Assembly: GCF_900156885.1 (NCBI RefSeq)
Contig: NZ_FTOY01000009.1
Location: 62,001-126,000, forward strand
Source: Limosilactobacillus caccae
GTDB lineage: Bacteria; Bacillota; Bacilli; Lactobacillales; Lactobacillaceae
Length of the DNA: 64,000 bases
Direction of reading: 5' to 3'
In this document: piece by piece, positions 48,071-57,530 of the stretch
How the letters are laid out: every line of letters starts with the position of its first letter
Position numbering within the stretch: position 1 is the stretch's first letter
Notes under the pieces: model-generated
Told to the model about the DNA's origin: nothing
The model's input: only the letters and a program-made list of their open reading frames with translations
Database searches by the model: none
Position numbers and translations under genes: made by a program

Positions 48071-49144
48071 TTAGTCACCAGTAAACGGGTCATCATTTTG
48101 CTGCTGGTGAGCATAATACAGGTAAGCAGCAAAGAGTTGGAATGCATCGGTCACCTTTTTAGGGTCGCAATGGGTGATCTTCTTGATTCGTGATAATCGA
48201 TAATTAATGGTATTACGGTGGGTATAGAGGTGCTTTGCTGTTTGGTTTACGTTTAAGTCACAATTGATAAATTCTCGAATAGTGACAATCAGCTCCTTCC
48301 CGGCATCGCTTTTCGCAAGTTTGTTAAATTGTTCAACTAGTGGCGCTAACGGGAGCTTTGCTTGTAAAAGATAATCGATAAAACGTACTTGCTGAAAATT
48401 AATTAAATTGTTATTTTGTAAGCTTTCGCGAATTTTAAGGGTGGTGACGGCTTGCTTAGCGCTCATGCCAATTAATTTTGTTGTCTCACCAACAGCAAAT
48501 GTCACGCTTTTGGCAACTAATCGTTTTACTAATTGGCTTAGAATTAACGGATCCTGAACAATTATTAAGCCCAGATTGTTAGCTAACGGGAAGGTCAGGT
48601 TGCTAGCAGCGTTATTGAGCTCATCTATCTTTTCTGGCTGACAGCGAAGAGCAACTGCAGTCCACGGGACCGTCAGATTAATATTTAATTGCTGGGCTTC
48701 CAGGACTAAGCTTGGTGAAGCCTCCCGCACCCGCGTGGCTTGGAGAAGATGATAGAGTACGCGTTGCCGATCTTTTTCGCTTTCCCGCTGTTGCTGGTCG
48801 ATTTCTTCTTGCTTGAGTAACAGTTCCACCGTGGTTTTCAGTAATGCCGCAAGGGGAACCACTTTTGCCGGGTCGCCAGTAATACCAACAACACCAATCG
48901 TTTGCTGTTCATAGGTAATTGGCATATTTACACCTGGCTGACCGTGGCTGCCATGAACCTGATCCATCGGTAAGGTTTTCCCCTGCTTGATTGCGGCCAC
49001 TGCGCCGACATGAAGAGTATTGATTCGTGCTGGATTCCCACTAGCAATGATATAGCCCTTTTCGTCCATGATGTTGACGTTGTATGGAATCTGCTTCATT
49101 ACATTATCAACAATCGACTGAGCTAGTCGTGAATTAAGTTTCAT
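48071..49144 (-). CDS. CdaR-family (sugar diacid / PucR-type) transcriptional activator
   Basis: 357 residues. Residues 1-130 are the putative diacid-recognition domain (LAQSIVDNVMKQIPYNVNIMDEKGYIIASGNPARI, GVNMPITYEQQTIGVVGITGDP). The middle is a GGDEF-like remnant region, and residues 295-345 carry the PucR helix-turn-helix (FINCDLNVNQTAKHLYTHRNTINYRLSRIKKIT). CdaR proteins activate uptake and use of glycerate, glucarate or galactarate. It is divergent from a GntP permease and a glycerate kinase gene, so it is their likely regulator. Confidence 0.88.
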   Translation of the reverse strand: MKLNSRLAQSIVDNVMKQIPYNVNIMDEKGYIIASGNPARINTLHVGAVAAIKQGKTLPMDQVHGSHGQPGVNMPITYEQQTIGVVGITGDPAKVVPLAALLKTTVELLLKQEEIDQQQRESEKDRQRVLYHLLQATRVREASPSLVLEAQQLNINLTVPWTAVALRCQPEKIDELNNAASNLTFPLANNLGLIIVQDPLILSQLVKRLVAKSVTFAVGETTKLIGMSAKQAVTTLKIRESLQNNNLINFQQVRFIDYLLQAKLPLAPLVEQFNKLAKSDAGKELIVTIREFINCDLNVNQTAKHLYTHRNTINYRLSRIKKITHCDPKKVTDAFQLFAAYLYYAHQQQNDDPFTGD

Positions 49145-49220
49145 TATTTACCACATCCTACTGAAACGTTGAATCCAAGTTTTTTCTCATTTCATTACCT
49201 ATCTTATCAGCTTTCTTGTA

Positions 49221-49260
49221 CAAAGTGCTTATCATAAGCAATGAAATATTATGCACTTTG
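49221..49260. promoter_or_regulatory. Nested inverted repeats between cdaR and the glycerate permease gene
   Basis: An outer repeat CAAAGTGC (49221-49228) and GCACTTTG (49253-49260) surrounds an inner perfect palindrome TGCTTATCATAAGCA (49226-49240). This is the obvious candidate operator for the CdaR-type regulator. Confidence 0.6.
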
Positions 49261-49290
49261 CTCATTGTTTAGTTTTCCTCTTTTGTGTAA

Positions 49291-49304
49291 TGTAAACGGT
49301 AACA
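49291..49304. promoter_or_regulatory. cre box at the glycerate permease promoter
   Basis: TGTAAACGGTAACA fits TGWNANCGNTNWCA at every fixed position. It overlaps or directly follows the -10-like TGTAAT, a repressing position for CcpA. Confidence 0.7.
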
Positions 49305-49339
49305 AAACGTTAGTAGGGTTTTGAAAAGGAGGAGATAGG

Positions 49340-50635
49340 ATGGTTGTTACATGGTGGGGCGCGTTGCTTGGTCTTGCATTAGCCATTATTCTAATTTTAA
49401 AAAAGTTAAATCCAGTTTATGCACTATTTCTAGGTGCAATTATTGGGGCACTTCTTGGTGGTGCTAGTGCCACGGGAACAATTGAAATTATGATTAAAGG
49501 GACCCAAAGCGTGATGGGGACCGTTTTGCGGGTCCTTGCAGCGGGGATGCTGGCCGGAGTCATGATGGATTCTGGAGCGGCGGAAACTCTTGCACGGACG
49601 ATTATCAATAAACTTGGGGACCGAATGGCGATTTTATCACTAGCTTTTGCGACAATGGTAATTACTGCGGTCGGGGTATTTATTCCGGTTGCCGTATTGA
49701 TTGTGGCGCCAATTGCCCTCGAAGTTGGGCGGCGCTTAAATATCTCCAAGCTAGCCTTGTTGGTTGCTCTATCTGGTGGTGGAAAAGCCGGTAATATTAT
49801 TTCACCAAATGCGAATACAATTGCTGCAGCAAAAGGGTTCGGGGTCGAACTTAGCCAGGTAATGATTGCTGACTTTATCCCGGCAATTGTTGCACTGGTT
49901 GTTACCGTAATTGTTGCTTCGCTAATTAAAGCAAAGGGAGATCCAGTTACTAGCGTTGACTTTGTTGACCAAAAACAGGTTAACGACAAAGAATTACCGA
50001 GTGTTGCGCGTTCACTGGTAACACCAGTTTTAGCAATTATTTTTCTGATGTTAAACCCGCTTGGGGCGATTTTTCATATTGAGGCCCTAACCAAATTTAA
50101 CCTTGATGCAGCATATGTTTTGCCGATTGCGGCAATTATTGGGGCACTGGCGATGCGGAAGGGAAAATTCCTGCGAGCCTATGCACAAACCGGGATGAGC
50201 CGGATGACCGATGTCGTGATGATCTTAATTGGTGCTGGGGCAATCGGCGCGACAATTACTTCTTCTAGCTTACCCGCCTTAATGATTGCGGGAATTAAGG
50301 CCGGCCATATTCCGGGCGTCCTCTTAGCACCGTTATCAGGAATTTTGATGGCAGCGGCAACTGGCTCAACGTCGACCGGGGTTATCTTAGCGACCGGGTC
50401 ATTTTCAAAGGCAATCCTCGGTTTTGGGGTTACACCATTAGCTGCAGCTGCAATGGTTCATACCGGGGCAATTGTGATTGACCAACTTCCACAAGGTAAC
50501 TATTTCCATGTCAGCGCTAATGCGATGCATATGGATATTAAAGAACGTTCGCGTGGAATTGTATATGAAGCAATAATTGGTGGTTCTGCGATGCTAACTG
50601 CAACTATTTTGTATGGTTTCTTGCATTTAATGTAG
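49340..50635 (+). CDS. GntP-family permease (probable glycerate transporter)
   Basis: 431 residues with about 12-14 helices after AAGGAGGAG. It shows GntP-family features: LGAIIGALLGG, GKAGNIISPNANTIAAAKGF, GAGAIGATITSSSLPALM and ATGSTSTGVILATGSF. Members import gluconate or glycerate with protons. The next gene is glycerate kinase, ten to sixteen bases away, and the upstream regulator is CdaR-type, so D-glycerate is the best-supported substrate. Confidence 0.88.
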   Translation: MVVTWWGALLGLALAIILILKKLNPVYALFLGAIIGALLGGASATGTIEIMIKGTQSVMGTVLRVLAAGMLAGVMMDSGAAETLARTIINKLGDRMAILSLAFATMVITAVGVFIPVAVLIVAPIALEVGRRLNISKLALLVALSGGGKAGNIISPNANTIAAAKGFGVELSQVMIADFIPAIVALVVTVIVASLIKAKGDPVTSVDFVDQKQVNDKELPSVARSLVTPVLAIIFLMLNPLGAIFHIEALTKFNLDAAYVLPIAAIIGALAMRKGKFLRAYAQTGMSRMTDVVMILIGAGAIGATITSSSLPALMIAGIKAGHIPGVLLAPLSGILMAAATGSTSTGVILATGSFSKAILGFGVTPLAAAAMVHTGAIVIDQLPQGNYFHVSANAMHMDIKERSRGIVYEAIIGGSAMLTATILYGFLHLM

Positions 50636-50651
50636 AAAAGGGTGAATGATG

Positions 50652-51806
50652 ATGAAATTTGTAATTGCACCAGACTCCTTTAAGGGTGGTTTAACTGCTA
50701 AGCAGGCAGCAGAGACGATGATGACGGGGATTAAGCGGGTATATCCTGAGGCCGAATATCGTTTGGTCCCAATGGCCGATGGTGGCGAAGGGACAGTTCA
50801 ATCCCTGGTTGATGCGACTGACGGGCGAATAATTACTGCGGATGTTCATAACCCATTTAACAAGCTGGTAAAGGCTAGTTATGGAATGCTCGGGGATGGG
50901 AAAACGGCGGTAATCGAAATGGCCGCGGCGAGTGGAATCCAATTCATTAACGAGCAAACTGCTAATCCCCTGGTAACGACCACCTATGGGACCGGGGAAT
51001 TGATAATCAATGCGATTGACAATGGTGCCCAAAAAATTATTGTTGGTATCGGCGGTAGTGCGACGGTCGATGGTGGTGCGGGGATGGCCCAGGCACTTGG
51101 TGCTCGCCTCCTGAAGGCCGATGGCAACCCAATTGGTTTGGGTGGCGGTGCCCTTGCGGAACTTTCACAGATTGATCTTTCACAGATTGATTCCCGGGTG
51201 CTTAAAACAACGATTTTAATTGCTTCCGATGTTACTAATCCCTTAACGGGGCCAGATGGTGCGGCCAACGTCTTTGGACCACAGAAGGGTGCCACGCCAG
51301 AAATGGTAAAAGTCCTTGACCAAAGCCTTCGCCACTATGCGAAAGTAATTGCTAAATCAACCGGCAAGCAAGTTGATCAACTAGCTGGTGCTGGTGCTGC
51401 TGGGGGCTTAGGGGCTGGCCTGTTAGCATTTACTAAAGCACAGATGCAACATGGCATCGAATTGGTGATTGAGGCCACTAACTTAAAAGAAAAAGCGGCG
51501 GATGCGGATTTTGTGTTTACCGGTGAAGGGGGAATTGATTTTCAGACTAAGTTTGGTAAGACCCCGTATGGTGTTGCCAAAGCCTGCAAGAGTGTCGCAC
51601 CAAATGCTCCAGTTATTGTGCTGGCGGGAAATATCGGTAAGGGTGTCGACAGTCTTTACACCGCTGACGCAATTGACGCGATCTTCGCAACCCCGGCTGG
51701 TGCCAAGCCCCTGGCTAAGGCGCTTAAAGATGCGTCCCAAGATATCGCCCAGACTGCCGAAAACGTTGCCCGCTTAATAAAGGCGACCCAACAGCAACGG
51801 GTATAA
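50652..51806 (+). CDS. Glycerate kinase, type 1 (GlxK/GarK)
   Basis: 384 residues from the ATG at 50652, six bases after GGGTGA; ATGs at 50646 and 50649 are too close to that site. Family blocks: FVIAPDSFKGGLTAKQAAETM, VPMADGGEGTVQSLVDATDG, IVGIGGSATVDGGAGMAQALGARL, LIASDVTNPLTGPDGAANVFGPQKGA and FTGEGGIDFQTKFGKTPYGVAK. It phosphorylates D-glycerate to a phosphoglycerate that enters lower glycolysis. It is co-transcribed with the permease. Confidence 0.94.
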   Translation: MKFVIAPDSFKGGLTAKQAAETMMTGIKRVYPEAEYRLVPMADGGEGTVQSLVDATDGRIITADVHNPFNKLVKASYGMLGDGKTAVIEMAAASGIQFINEQTANPLVTTTYGTGELIINAIDNGAQKIIVGIGGSATVDGGAGMAQALGARLLKADGNPIGLGGGALAELSQIDLSQIDSRVLKTTILIASDVTNPLTGPDGAANVFGPQKGATPEMVKVLDQSLRHYAKVIAKSTGKQVDQLAGAGAAGGLGAGLLAFTKAQMQHGIELVIEATNLKEKAADADFVFTGEGGIDFQTKFGKTPYGVAKACKSVAPNAPVIVLAGNIGKGVDSLYTADAIDAIFATPAGAKPLAKALKDASQDIAQTAENVARLIKATQQQRV

Positions 51807-51807
51807 T

Positions 51808-51840
51808 AAAAAAGAAGTTGCAAGCGCAACTTCTTTTTTC
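51808..51840. terminator. Bidirectional terminator after glycerate kinase
   Basis: AAAAAAGAAGTTGC and GCAACTTCTTTTTT form a perfect stem with a 4-base loop. Confidence 0.92.
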
Positions 51841-51841
51841 A

Positions 51842-52798
51842 TTATGCAAGATTATCCTTAAAGAATTGCTCAATCCGGTCAAATGGAATCTTGTTCACAT
51901 TGTCATATAAGTCGATGTGTTCGCAATCCTCAACGATTAACCGTTCCTTCGGTTGACTAGCGAGGTAGTATGCCCGCTCGGAATAAGCCTTTGAATGGGC
52001 CTTATCGCCGTAAATGAAGAGGAGTGGGCGTGGTGAAATTTCTTTGATGTAATCTAATGAAGAAAATTCTAGCATTGCGAGGTTCGACGTTGTGGTGGCA
52101 GCACCACGACCATTAGGATGAAAACCGCGCTTTAACGCATAAAACCGTAACCATTCGTTGGTCAGTTCATCTTGGTTTGGTAGGTCATCAATTCCATCAT
52201 ATGGTTCCTCAGGGAAGGATGGTTGGTATTCAGGTTGTCCATTTTCAAAATCTTCCCACCGTTGCTCATTCAACTGTTCTTTTAATTGAAAGAGTTGCTC
52301 TGGGGCGAGGTTCGCCATTTCCCGGATTGCGGTCATGTCGTACATTGAAACAGTTGCCAACGCCTTGATCCGGGTATCAACAGCCGCGGCACTGAGACCG
52401 AAGCCAGCCGCACCACTAATTCCGATCACGCCAATCTTGTTCCGGTCAACGTTTGCGGCTTTTGCCCCGAGATAGTCGACCGCCGCGCTAAATGATTCCG
52501 CGTAAAGGTCTGGTGATGCGACATGCCGTGGTTCCCCCGCTGATTCTCCCGTATATACTTGATCAAAGGTTAGGACGATAAAACCACGTTGCGCTAATGC
52601 ATTTGCGTACACCGCTGGTGATTGCTCCTTAACACTCCCGTAAGGGGCACCGACGATCAATGCGGGAAGCAGTTGGTCAGCGGTGATGTCTTTTGGTGAG
52701 TAGATATCCGCGGCAATTGCAATTCCATAACGGTTATTGTAGCGGACATGCTGGCGATTAACATTTTTATCTAACTGTGTAATATATCCGTATGCCAT
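51842..52798 (-). CDS. Alpha/beta hydrolase (YcjY/dienelactone hydrolase-like)
   Basis: 318 residues from the ATG at 52798 behind AAAGGAGTGAT; an upstream in-frame ATG lacks a ribosome site. Beta-rich start (YNNRYGIAIAADIYSP), PALIVGAPYGSVKEQSPAVYANALAQRGFIVLTFD, nucleophile elbow GVIGISGAAGFGLSAA (Ser near residue 127), PLLFIYGDKAHSKAYSE (acid) and EDCEHIDLYD (His). Substrate unknown; such enzymes act on esters, lactones or acylated compounds. It is cytoplasmic and monocistronic. Confidence 0.87.
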   Translation of the reverse strand: MAYGYITQLDKNVNRQHVRYNNRYGIAIAADIYSPKDITADQLLPALIVGAPYGSVKEQSPAVYANALAQRGFIVLTFDQVYTGESAGEPRHVASPDLYAESFSAAVDYLGAKAANVDRNKIGVIGISGAAGFGLSAAAVDTRIKALATVSMYDMTAIREMANLAPEQLFQLKEQLNEQRWEDFENGQPEYQPSFPEEPYDGIDDLPNQDELTNEWLRFYALKRGFHPNGRGAATTTSNLAMLEFSSLDYIKEISPRPLLFIYGDKAHSKAYSERAYYLASQPKERLIVEDCEHIDLYDNVNKIPFDRIEQFFKDNLA

Positions 52799-53002
52799 TA
52801 AGATCACTCCTTTAACAGTTAAATAAATTATAACATTCATTGCTGACAAACGAGTGTTAATAATAAAGAAGTAAAATTTTAGTTATATTAAGTAAGTGAT
52901 TTATTACACAATTTATTTGTGATTGGTTTGCCTAGCAAAAGGCCTTAATAGGTATAAGCAACAGCATTATAAAATAAATTGGTCTCACTAGCTTTTCAGA
53001 AA

Positions 53003-53020
53003 ATGTGCAAGATTTCACTT
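53003..53020. promoter_or_regulatory. Rex-like box upstream of the alcohol dehydrogenase gene
   Basis: ATGTGCAAGATTTCACTT fits TTGTGAA-N4-TTCACAA at 10 of 14 positions. It lies just upstream of a plausible promoter (TTTAAA, 17 bp, TACCAT). Alcohol dehydrogenase genes are classic Rex targets. Confidence 0.45.
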
Positions 53021-53093
53021 TAAAAGTTACGAATGGTCTGGTACCATAAGCATTGTACTAAAAGAAAATGTTTATTAAAGGAGATCTTACCTT

Positions 53094-54119
53094 ATGAAGG
53101 CTGCTGTAATTAATGATCCAGTAGATGGATACGTTACTGTTAAGGATGTAAAGCTTCGTGACTTAAAGCCAGGTGAAGCATTAGTTGATATGGAATACTG
53201 TGGACTCTGCCACACTGACCTCCACTGTGCTGCCGGTGACTTCGGCAAGAAGCCAGGTCGGATTATCGGTCACGAAGGTGTTGGTCGAGTATCCAAGGTT
53301 GCTCCTGGTGTTACTTCCTTGAAGGTCGGGGACCGGGTATCAATTGCTTGGTTCTTCAAGGGCTGTGGCCACTGTGAATACTGCCTCACTGGTCGTGAGA
53401 CGCTTTGCCGCAACGTTTTAAACGCTGGTTACACTGCTGATGGTGCAATGGCTGAACAATGTATCGTTCCTGCTGATTACGCTGTTAAGGTTCCAGAAGG
53501 CTTAGACCCTGTTGAAGCTACTTCATTGACTTGTGCCGGTGTTACGATGTACAAGGCTTTGAAGGTTGCTGACATCAAGCCAGGTCAATGGGTATCAATC
53601 GTTGGTGCCGGTGGTTTAGGTAACTTGGGGATCCAATTTGCCCACAATGTCTTCGGTGCGCACGTTATCGCTGTTGATGGTAACCCTGAAAAGCTTGAAG
53701 CTGCCAAGGAAAACGGTGCGGAAATTTGCATCAACCGTCACGACGCTAATGTTGACGAACAAATCCAAGAAAAGGTTGGCGGTGTGCACGCTGCAGTTGT
53801 TACTGCTGTTACTACTGCTGCCTTTGACCAAGCGGTTAACTCCCTTCGTCCAGACGGTAAGTTAGTTGCTGTTGCCCTTCCACAAGGTGACATGAAGCTT
53901 AACATTGCCAAGACGGTTCTTGATGGAATTATCGTTGCTGGTTCATTAGTTGGTACTCGTCAAGACTTGGCTGAATGTTTCCAATTTGGTGCTGAAGGCA
54001 AGGTTCACCCAATCGTTAAGACTCGTAAGCTTTCAGAAATCAACGACATGATTCAAGAATTAAAGGACAACAAGGTTGTTGGCCGGAACGTCGTTGACTT
54101 TGTTCACAACAAGGACTAA
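53094..54119 (+). CDS. adhP: Zinc-dependent NAD alcohol dehydrogenase (AdhP type)
   Basis: 341 residues after AAAGGAGA. Catalytic zinc residues in CGLCHTDLH and GHEGVGRV, the structural-zinc four-Cys loop [16 protein letters not shown], and the NAD site [13 protein letters not shown] are intact. It should reduce acetaldehyde to ethanol with NADH, a main sink for reducing power in heterofermentation. Codon choice is that of very highly expressed genes (nearly only AAG, GGT and GCT-type codons). Monocistronic, with a Rex-like box upstream and a strong terminator. Confidence 0.92.
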   Translation: MKAAVINDPVDGYVTVKDVKLRDLKPGEALVDMEYCGLCHTDLHCAAGDFGKKPGRIIGHEGVGRVSKVAPGVTSLKVGDRVSIAWFFKGCGHCEYCLTGRETLCRNVLNAGYTADGAMAEQCIVPADYAVKVPEGLDPVEATSLTCAGVTMYKALKVADIKPGQWVSIVGAGGLGNLGIQFAHNVFGAHVIAVDGNPEKLEAAKENGAEICINRHDANVDEQIQEKVGGVHAAVVTAVTTAAFDQAVNSLRPDGKLVAVALPQGDMKLNIAKTVLDGIIVAGSLVGTRQDLAECFQFGAEGKVHPIVKTRKLSEINDMIQELKDNKVVGRNVVDFVHNKD

Positions 54120-54149
54120 TCCAAATAACTCATTTTAATTCTCTTAATT

Positions 54150-54184
54150 ACTGCGGTAGGCTGCTTGCTTACCGCAGTTTTTTA
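54150..54184 (+). terminator. Terminator of the alcohol dehydrogenase gene
   Basis: ACTGCGGTA and TACCGCAGT pair perfectly, followed by T6. Confidence 0.92.
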
Positions 54185-54224
54185 TCGGGAAGGCTTATCA
54201 GGAGCGTGACCGGGCAAAATATGG

Positions 54225-54250
54225 TAAAATGATGGTCAAGATTAGTCAGG
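54225..54250 (+). promoter_or_regulatory. ctsR promoter with CtsR operator
   Basis: An extended -10 (TGGTAAAAT, hexamer 54225-54230) is followed at once by GGTCAAG-ATT-AGTCAGG (54234-54250), a degenerate form of the CtsR heptad repeat (GGTCAAA-NAN-GGTCAAA). The position fits autorepression. Confidence 0.6.
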
Positions 54251-54267
54251 AAAGCCGGGGTGATAAA

Positions 54268-54735
54268 GTGGAAAATAAGAGTATTTCAGACATTATTGAA
54301 GCATATTTGAAAGAAATTCTCGGCAACTCAGCCCAGATTGAGATTCGCCGATCTGAGATTGCTAATCAGTTCGATGTTGTGCCATCCCAGATTAATTACG
54401 TTATTAAGACGCGCTTTACCATTCAAAATGGTTACTTAGTGCAGAGTAAGCGTGGTGGCGGTGGCTACATCCGGATTGAGCGGGTCAATTTACTTGATGA
54501 TGTTAATGTGTTAGACTCACTTATCCAAGCAATTGGCAGTTCAATTCGTGAACGTGATGCCTTTGACATAATTCAGACTTTATATGAAGAAAAAGTGATT
54601 ACACGCCGTGAGGGTGACCTAATGCTGGTTGCACTGTCGAAGCAGACACTTGCAGTTGGTGATGGCAAAGTCGAAGACCAGCTTCGTGCCCGTGTGCTGA
54701 TATCATTTTTAAACCGACTACGTTATGAGAGTTAA
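54268..54735 (+). CDS. ctsR: Class III stress gene repressor CtsR
   Basis: 155 residues from the GTG at 54268 preceded by GGGGTGAT; the frame extends 13 codons further up but through the operator. It has the winged helix NKSISDIIEAYLKEIL ... RRSEIANQFDVVPSQINYVIKTRF, the glycine-rich wing KRGGGGYIRI and the C-terminal arginine-sensing domain. It represses clp genes until heat or protein stress. Fourteen bases separate it from clpC. Confidence 0.93.
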   Translation: MENKSISDIIEAYLKEILGNSAQIEIRRSEIANQFDVVPSQINYVIKTRFTIQNGYLVQSKRGGGGYIRIERVNLLDDVNVLDSLIQAIGSSIRERDAFDIIQTLYEEKVITRREGDLMLVALSKQTLAVGDGKVEDQLRARVLISFLNRLRYES

Positions 54736-54749
54736 GAGGGGGATTGTAC

Positions 54750-57239
54750 ATGGATAACATGTTTACACCAAGTGCTAAGAATGTATTAGCACTAGCCCAA
54801 GAACAGGCAAAATATTTTAAACACCAAGCTGTTGGAACCGAACACCTACTCCTTGCCCTTTCAATGGATAAGGACGGGATTGCTAATAAGATTTTTGAGC
54901 AGTTTTCTGTTACTAGCGATGATATTCGGGAAGAGATCGAACGATTAATTGGTTACGGGACGATGGAAGACCTTGGGGCCACTGATTATCTGCCATATTC
55001 GCCAAAGGCCAAGCAGGTGCTTTCACTAGCTGGCCGGGAAGCGCAACGGATGCATGCACTAAAGATTGGCACAGAACACTTGTTACTGGCGTTGATTGCA
55101 GATGAGAGTGTCCTTTCTTCACGGATCTTATATAGTTTAGACATTGTGCCCCGGCAGATGCGGAAGGTTACTTTACGGCGGCTGGGGATCGCTGATGTCC
55201 AGCAACGGCCCAACTCTCGGCAAACGGGAGCGCGGCGTTCACCGAAAGGGACGCCAACTTTAGATAAGCTGGCTCGTGATATGACCGCCTTAGCAAGAAA
55301 TGGCCGCTTAGATCCCGTAATCGGTCGGGAAAAGGAAGTAAAGCGGGTTGAGCAGATCTTGAGTCGGCGGACAAAGAACAACCCGGTGTTAATTGGTGAA
55401 CCTGGTGTTGGTAAGACCGCGATTGCGGAAGGACTTGCCCAACGAATGGTAAACGGTGAGGTTCCGTCTGAGCTAGCCGATAAGCGGTTGATGATGCTTG
55501 ATATGGGGTCATTAGTTGCGGGGACAAAGTACCGTGGTGAATTTGAGGACCGCTTGAAGAAAGTGATTGATGAAATTCAAAACGACGGGCACGTAATCCT
55601 CTTTATTGATGAACTTCACACCCTGATCGGCGCTGGTGGTGCTGAAGGGGCGATTGATGCATCCAACATCTTAAAGCCTGCTTTAGCCCGTGGAGAATTA
55701 CAAACAATCGGGGCAACCACCCTTGACGAATATCAGAAGTACATTGAATCAGATGCAGCATTAGAGCGGCGGTTTGCGACAGTTCAGGTCGATGAGCCGA
55801 CAACTGATCAGACACTGCAAATCTTACGAGGCCTTCGTCCAAAGTATGAACAACACCACCATGCCAAGATTACAGAAAAAGCGTTAGAACAGGCGGTGAA
55901 GTTATCTGACCGCTACATTACTGACCGTTTCTTACCAGATAAGGCGATCGACCTGGTTGATGAGTCAGCAGCGATGGTGCGAATCGATGCAGAAGACAAG
56001 AAAAACAATAAACCATCATTAAAGCAACAACTCGCTGATTTGCGGTCAGCAAAAGAAGAGGCAATTGAAAACCAAGACTTTGACCAAGCTGCCCGTCTTC
56101 GCCAGCAAGAGTTAACCCTGAAGGAAAAGGTTGACAAACGAGAAGAACGTGCACAAAAAGCACCCGCCAAGGACTATAAGCTAAAGGTGACGGGAGAAAA
56201 CATCGCTCAGGTTGTGGCTGAATGGACCGGGATTCCGCTGACGCAGTTGAAAAAGACCGAGAGTGAACGGCTGGTTAACCTTGAAAAAGTTCTCCACCAG
56301 CGAGTGATTGGTCAAGACGAAGCTGTATCAGTTGTTGCCAAGGCCATCCGGCGTGCCCGCAGCGGCCTAAAAGACCCACAGCGACCAATCGGCTCCTTCA
56401 TGTTCCTCGGGCCAACTGGGGTCGGAAAGACAGAATTAGCCAAGGCCTTAGCTGCTGCAATGTTTGGCTCCGAAGACAACATGATAAGAATTGACATGTC
56501 TGAATATATGGAGAAATACAGTACCAGTCGGTTGATTGGGGCGGCTCCTGGCTATGTCGGCTATGATGAAGGTGGCCAGTTAACGGAAAAGGTTCGCCAG
56601 CACCCATACTCGGTTGTCTTACTTGATGAAGCTGAAAAGGCCCACCCAGACGTCTTCAACCTCCTGCTTCAGGTATTAGATGACGGTTACTTGACCGATG
56701 CTAAGGGCCGGAAAGTTGACTTCCGAAACACGATTATTATCATGACGTCGAACCTGGGGGCTACCCAGTTGCAAGACGAAAAGGAAGTCGGCTTTGGCGC
56801 GAAGGATCTTTCAGCTGACTATGACGCAATGTCAGCAGCCATTAAGCAGCAGATGAAGCTCTACTTCCGGCCAGAATTCTTAAACCGGATCGATGAGACG
56901 ATTATCTTCCACTCCTTGCAAAAGAACGAGTTACACCAGATTGTAAAACTGATGGTTGCCGGTCTTAATAAGCGGGTAGGAGAACAAGGGATTAACCTGA
57001 AAGTGACGCCAGCGGCGATTGACGTTATTGCTAAGCTTGGCTACAATCCAGCTTATGGGGCACGGCCACTGCGGCGGGCAATCCAGGATAACATTGAAGA
57101 CGACTTGAGCACTGGTTTGCTAGATGGCCAAATTACGGTCGGAGATGATGTTACCGTCGGTGCCCACCAAGGAAAGATTACCTTTAAAGTTAAGAAACCA
57201 GATGCGCCTAAAGCAGTCCAACTAAACGTCAGTAAGTAG
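54750..57239 (+). CDS. clpC: Clp protease ATPase subunit ClpC
   Basis: 829 residues from the ATG at 54750 after AGAGGGGG. N-terminal double Clp repeat (residues 5-145), AAA-1 with Walker [10 protein letters not shown] (near 215), a UVR motif in the middle region ([24 protein letters not shown], near 430), AAA-2 with Walker [10 protein letters not shown] (near 553) and the ClpP-docking loop VGF (EVGFGAKDL). It unfolds substrates for ClpP and, in other Firmicutes, needs adaptors such as MecA or McsB. mcsA and mcsB are absent between ctsR and clpC, as is usual in lactobacilli. Confidence 0.95.
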   Translation: MDNMFTPSAKNVLALAQEQAKYFKHQAVGTEHLLLALSMDKDGIANKIFEQFSVTSDDIREEIERLIGYGTMEDLGATDYLPYSPKAKQVLSLAGREAQRMHALKIGTEHLLLALIADESVLSSRILYSLDIVPRQMRKVTLRRLGIADVQQRPNSRQTGARRSPKGTPTLDKLARDMTALARNGRLDPVIGREKEVKRVEQILSRRTKNNPVLIGEPGVGKTAIAEGLAQRMVNGEVPSELADKRLMMLDMGSLVAGTKYRGEFEDRLKKVIDEIQNDGHVILFIDELHTLIGAGGAEGAIDASNILKPALARGELQTIGATTLDEYQKYIESDAALERRFATVQVDEPTTDQTLQILRGLRPKYEQHHHAKITEKALEQAVKLSDRYITDRFLPDKAIDLVDESAAMVRIDAEDKKNNKPSLKQQLADLRSAKEEAIENQDFDQAARLRQQELTLKEKVDKREERAQKAPAKDYKLKVTGENIAQVVAEWTGIPLTQLKKTESERLVNLEKVLHQRVIGQDEAVSVVAKAIRRARSGLKDPQRPIGSFMFLGPTGVGKTELAKALAAAMFGSEDNMIRIDMSEYMEKYSTSRLIGAAPGYVGYDEGGQLTEKVRQHPYSVVLLDEAEKAHPDVFNLLLQVLDDGYLTDAKGRKVDFRNTIIIMTSNLGATQLQDEKEVGFGAKDLSADYDAMSAAIKQQMKLYFRPEFLNRIDETIIFHSLQKNELHQIVKLMVAGLNKRVGEQGINLKVTPAAIDVIAKLGYNPAYGARPLRRAIQDNIEDDLSTGLLDGQITVGDDVTVGAHQGKITFKVKKPDAPKAVQLNVSK

Positions 57240-57249
57240 TTAATAATTA

Positions 57250-57287
57250 GAGTTTGTCATATCTGTTGATAGGGCAAACTCTTTTTC
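57250..57287 (+). terminator. Terminator of ctsR-clpC
   Basis: GAGTTTG pairs with CAAACTC, followed by T5. Confidence 0.85.
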
Positions 57288-57455
57288 GTTCGCCCAGCAT
57301 AAGTAAATGAATTTCGAATAGATTTTAACTATCTTTTTGTTGCAATTCATGGCCTTAATGGACGCCATTTCCTTGCCTGTTCACTAGTCTGGTGACTTTG
57401 AAATATTCCTGTAAAATTTCATTTATCATGTTTTATATTTATTTTTAAAAAACGG

Positions 57456-57494
57456 TTGTCAAAAGATAAGCAATAGTTTTATAATATGTTTATC
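57456..57494 (+). promoter_or_regulatory. Promoter of the TetR gene with overlapping inverted repeat
   Basis: TTGTCA (57456-57461), an 18-bp spacer and TATAAT (57480-57485). GATAAGCA (57465-57472) and TGTTTATC (57487-57494) form an imperfect inverted repeat around the -10, a plausible autoregulatory operator. Confidence 0.55.
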
Positions 57495-57530
57495 AGATAA
57501 TTAATAATGAAAATGGGAAGTGTATCAAAT

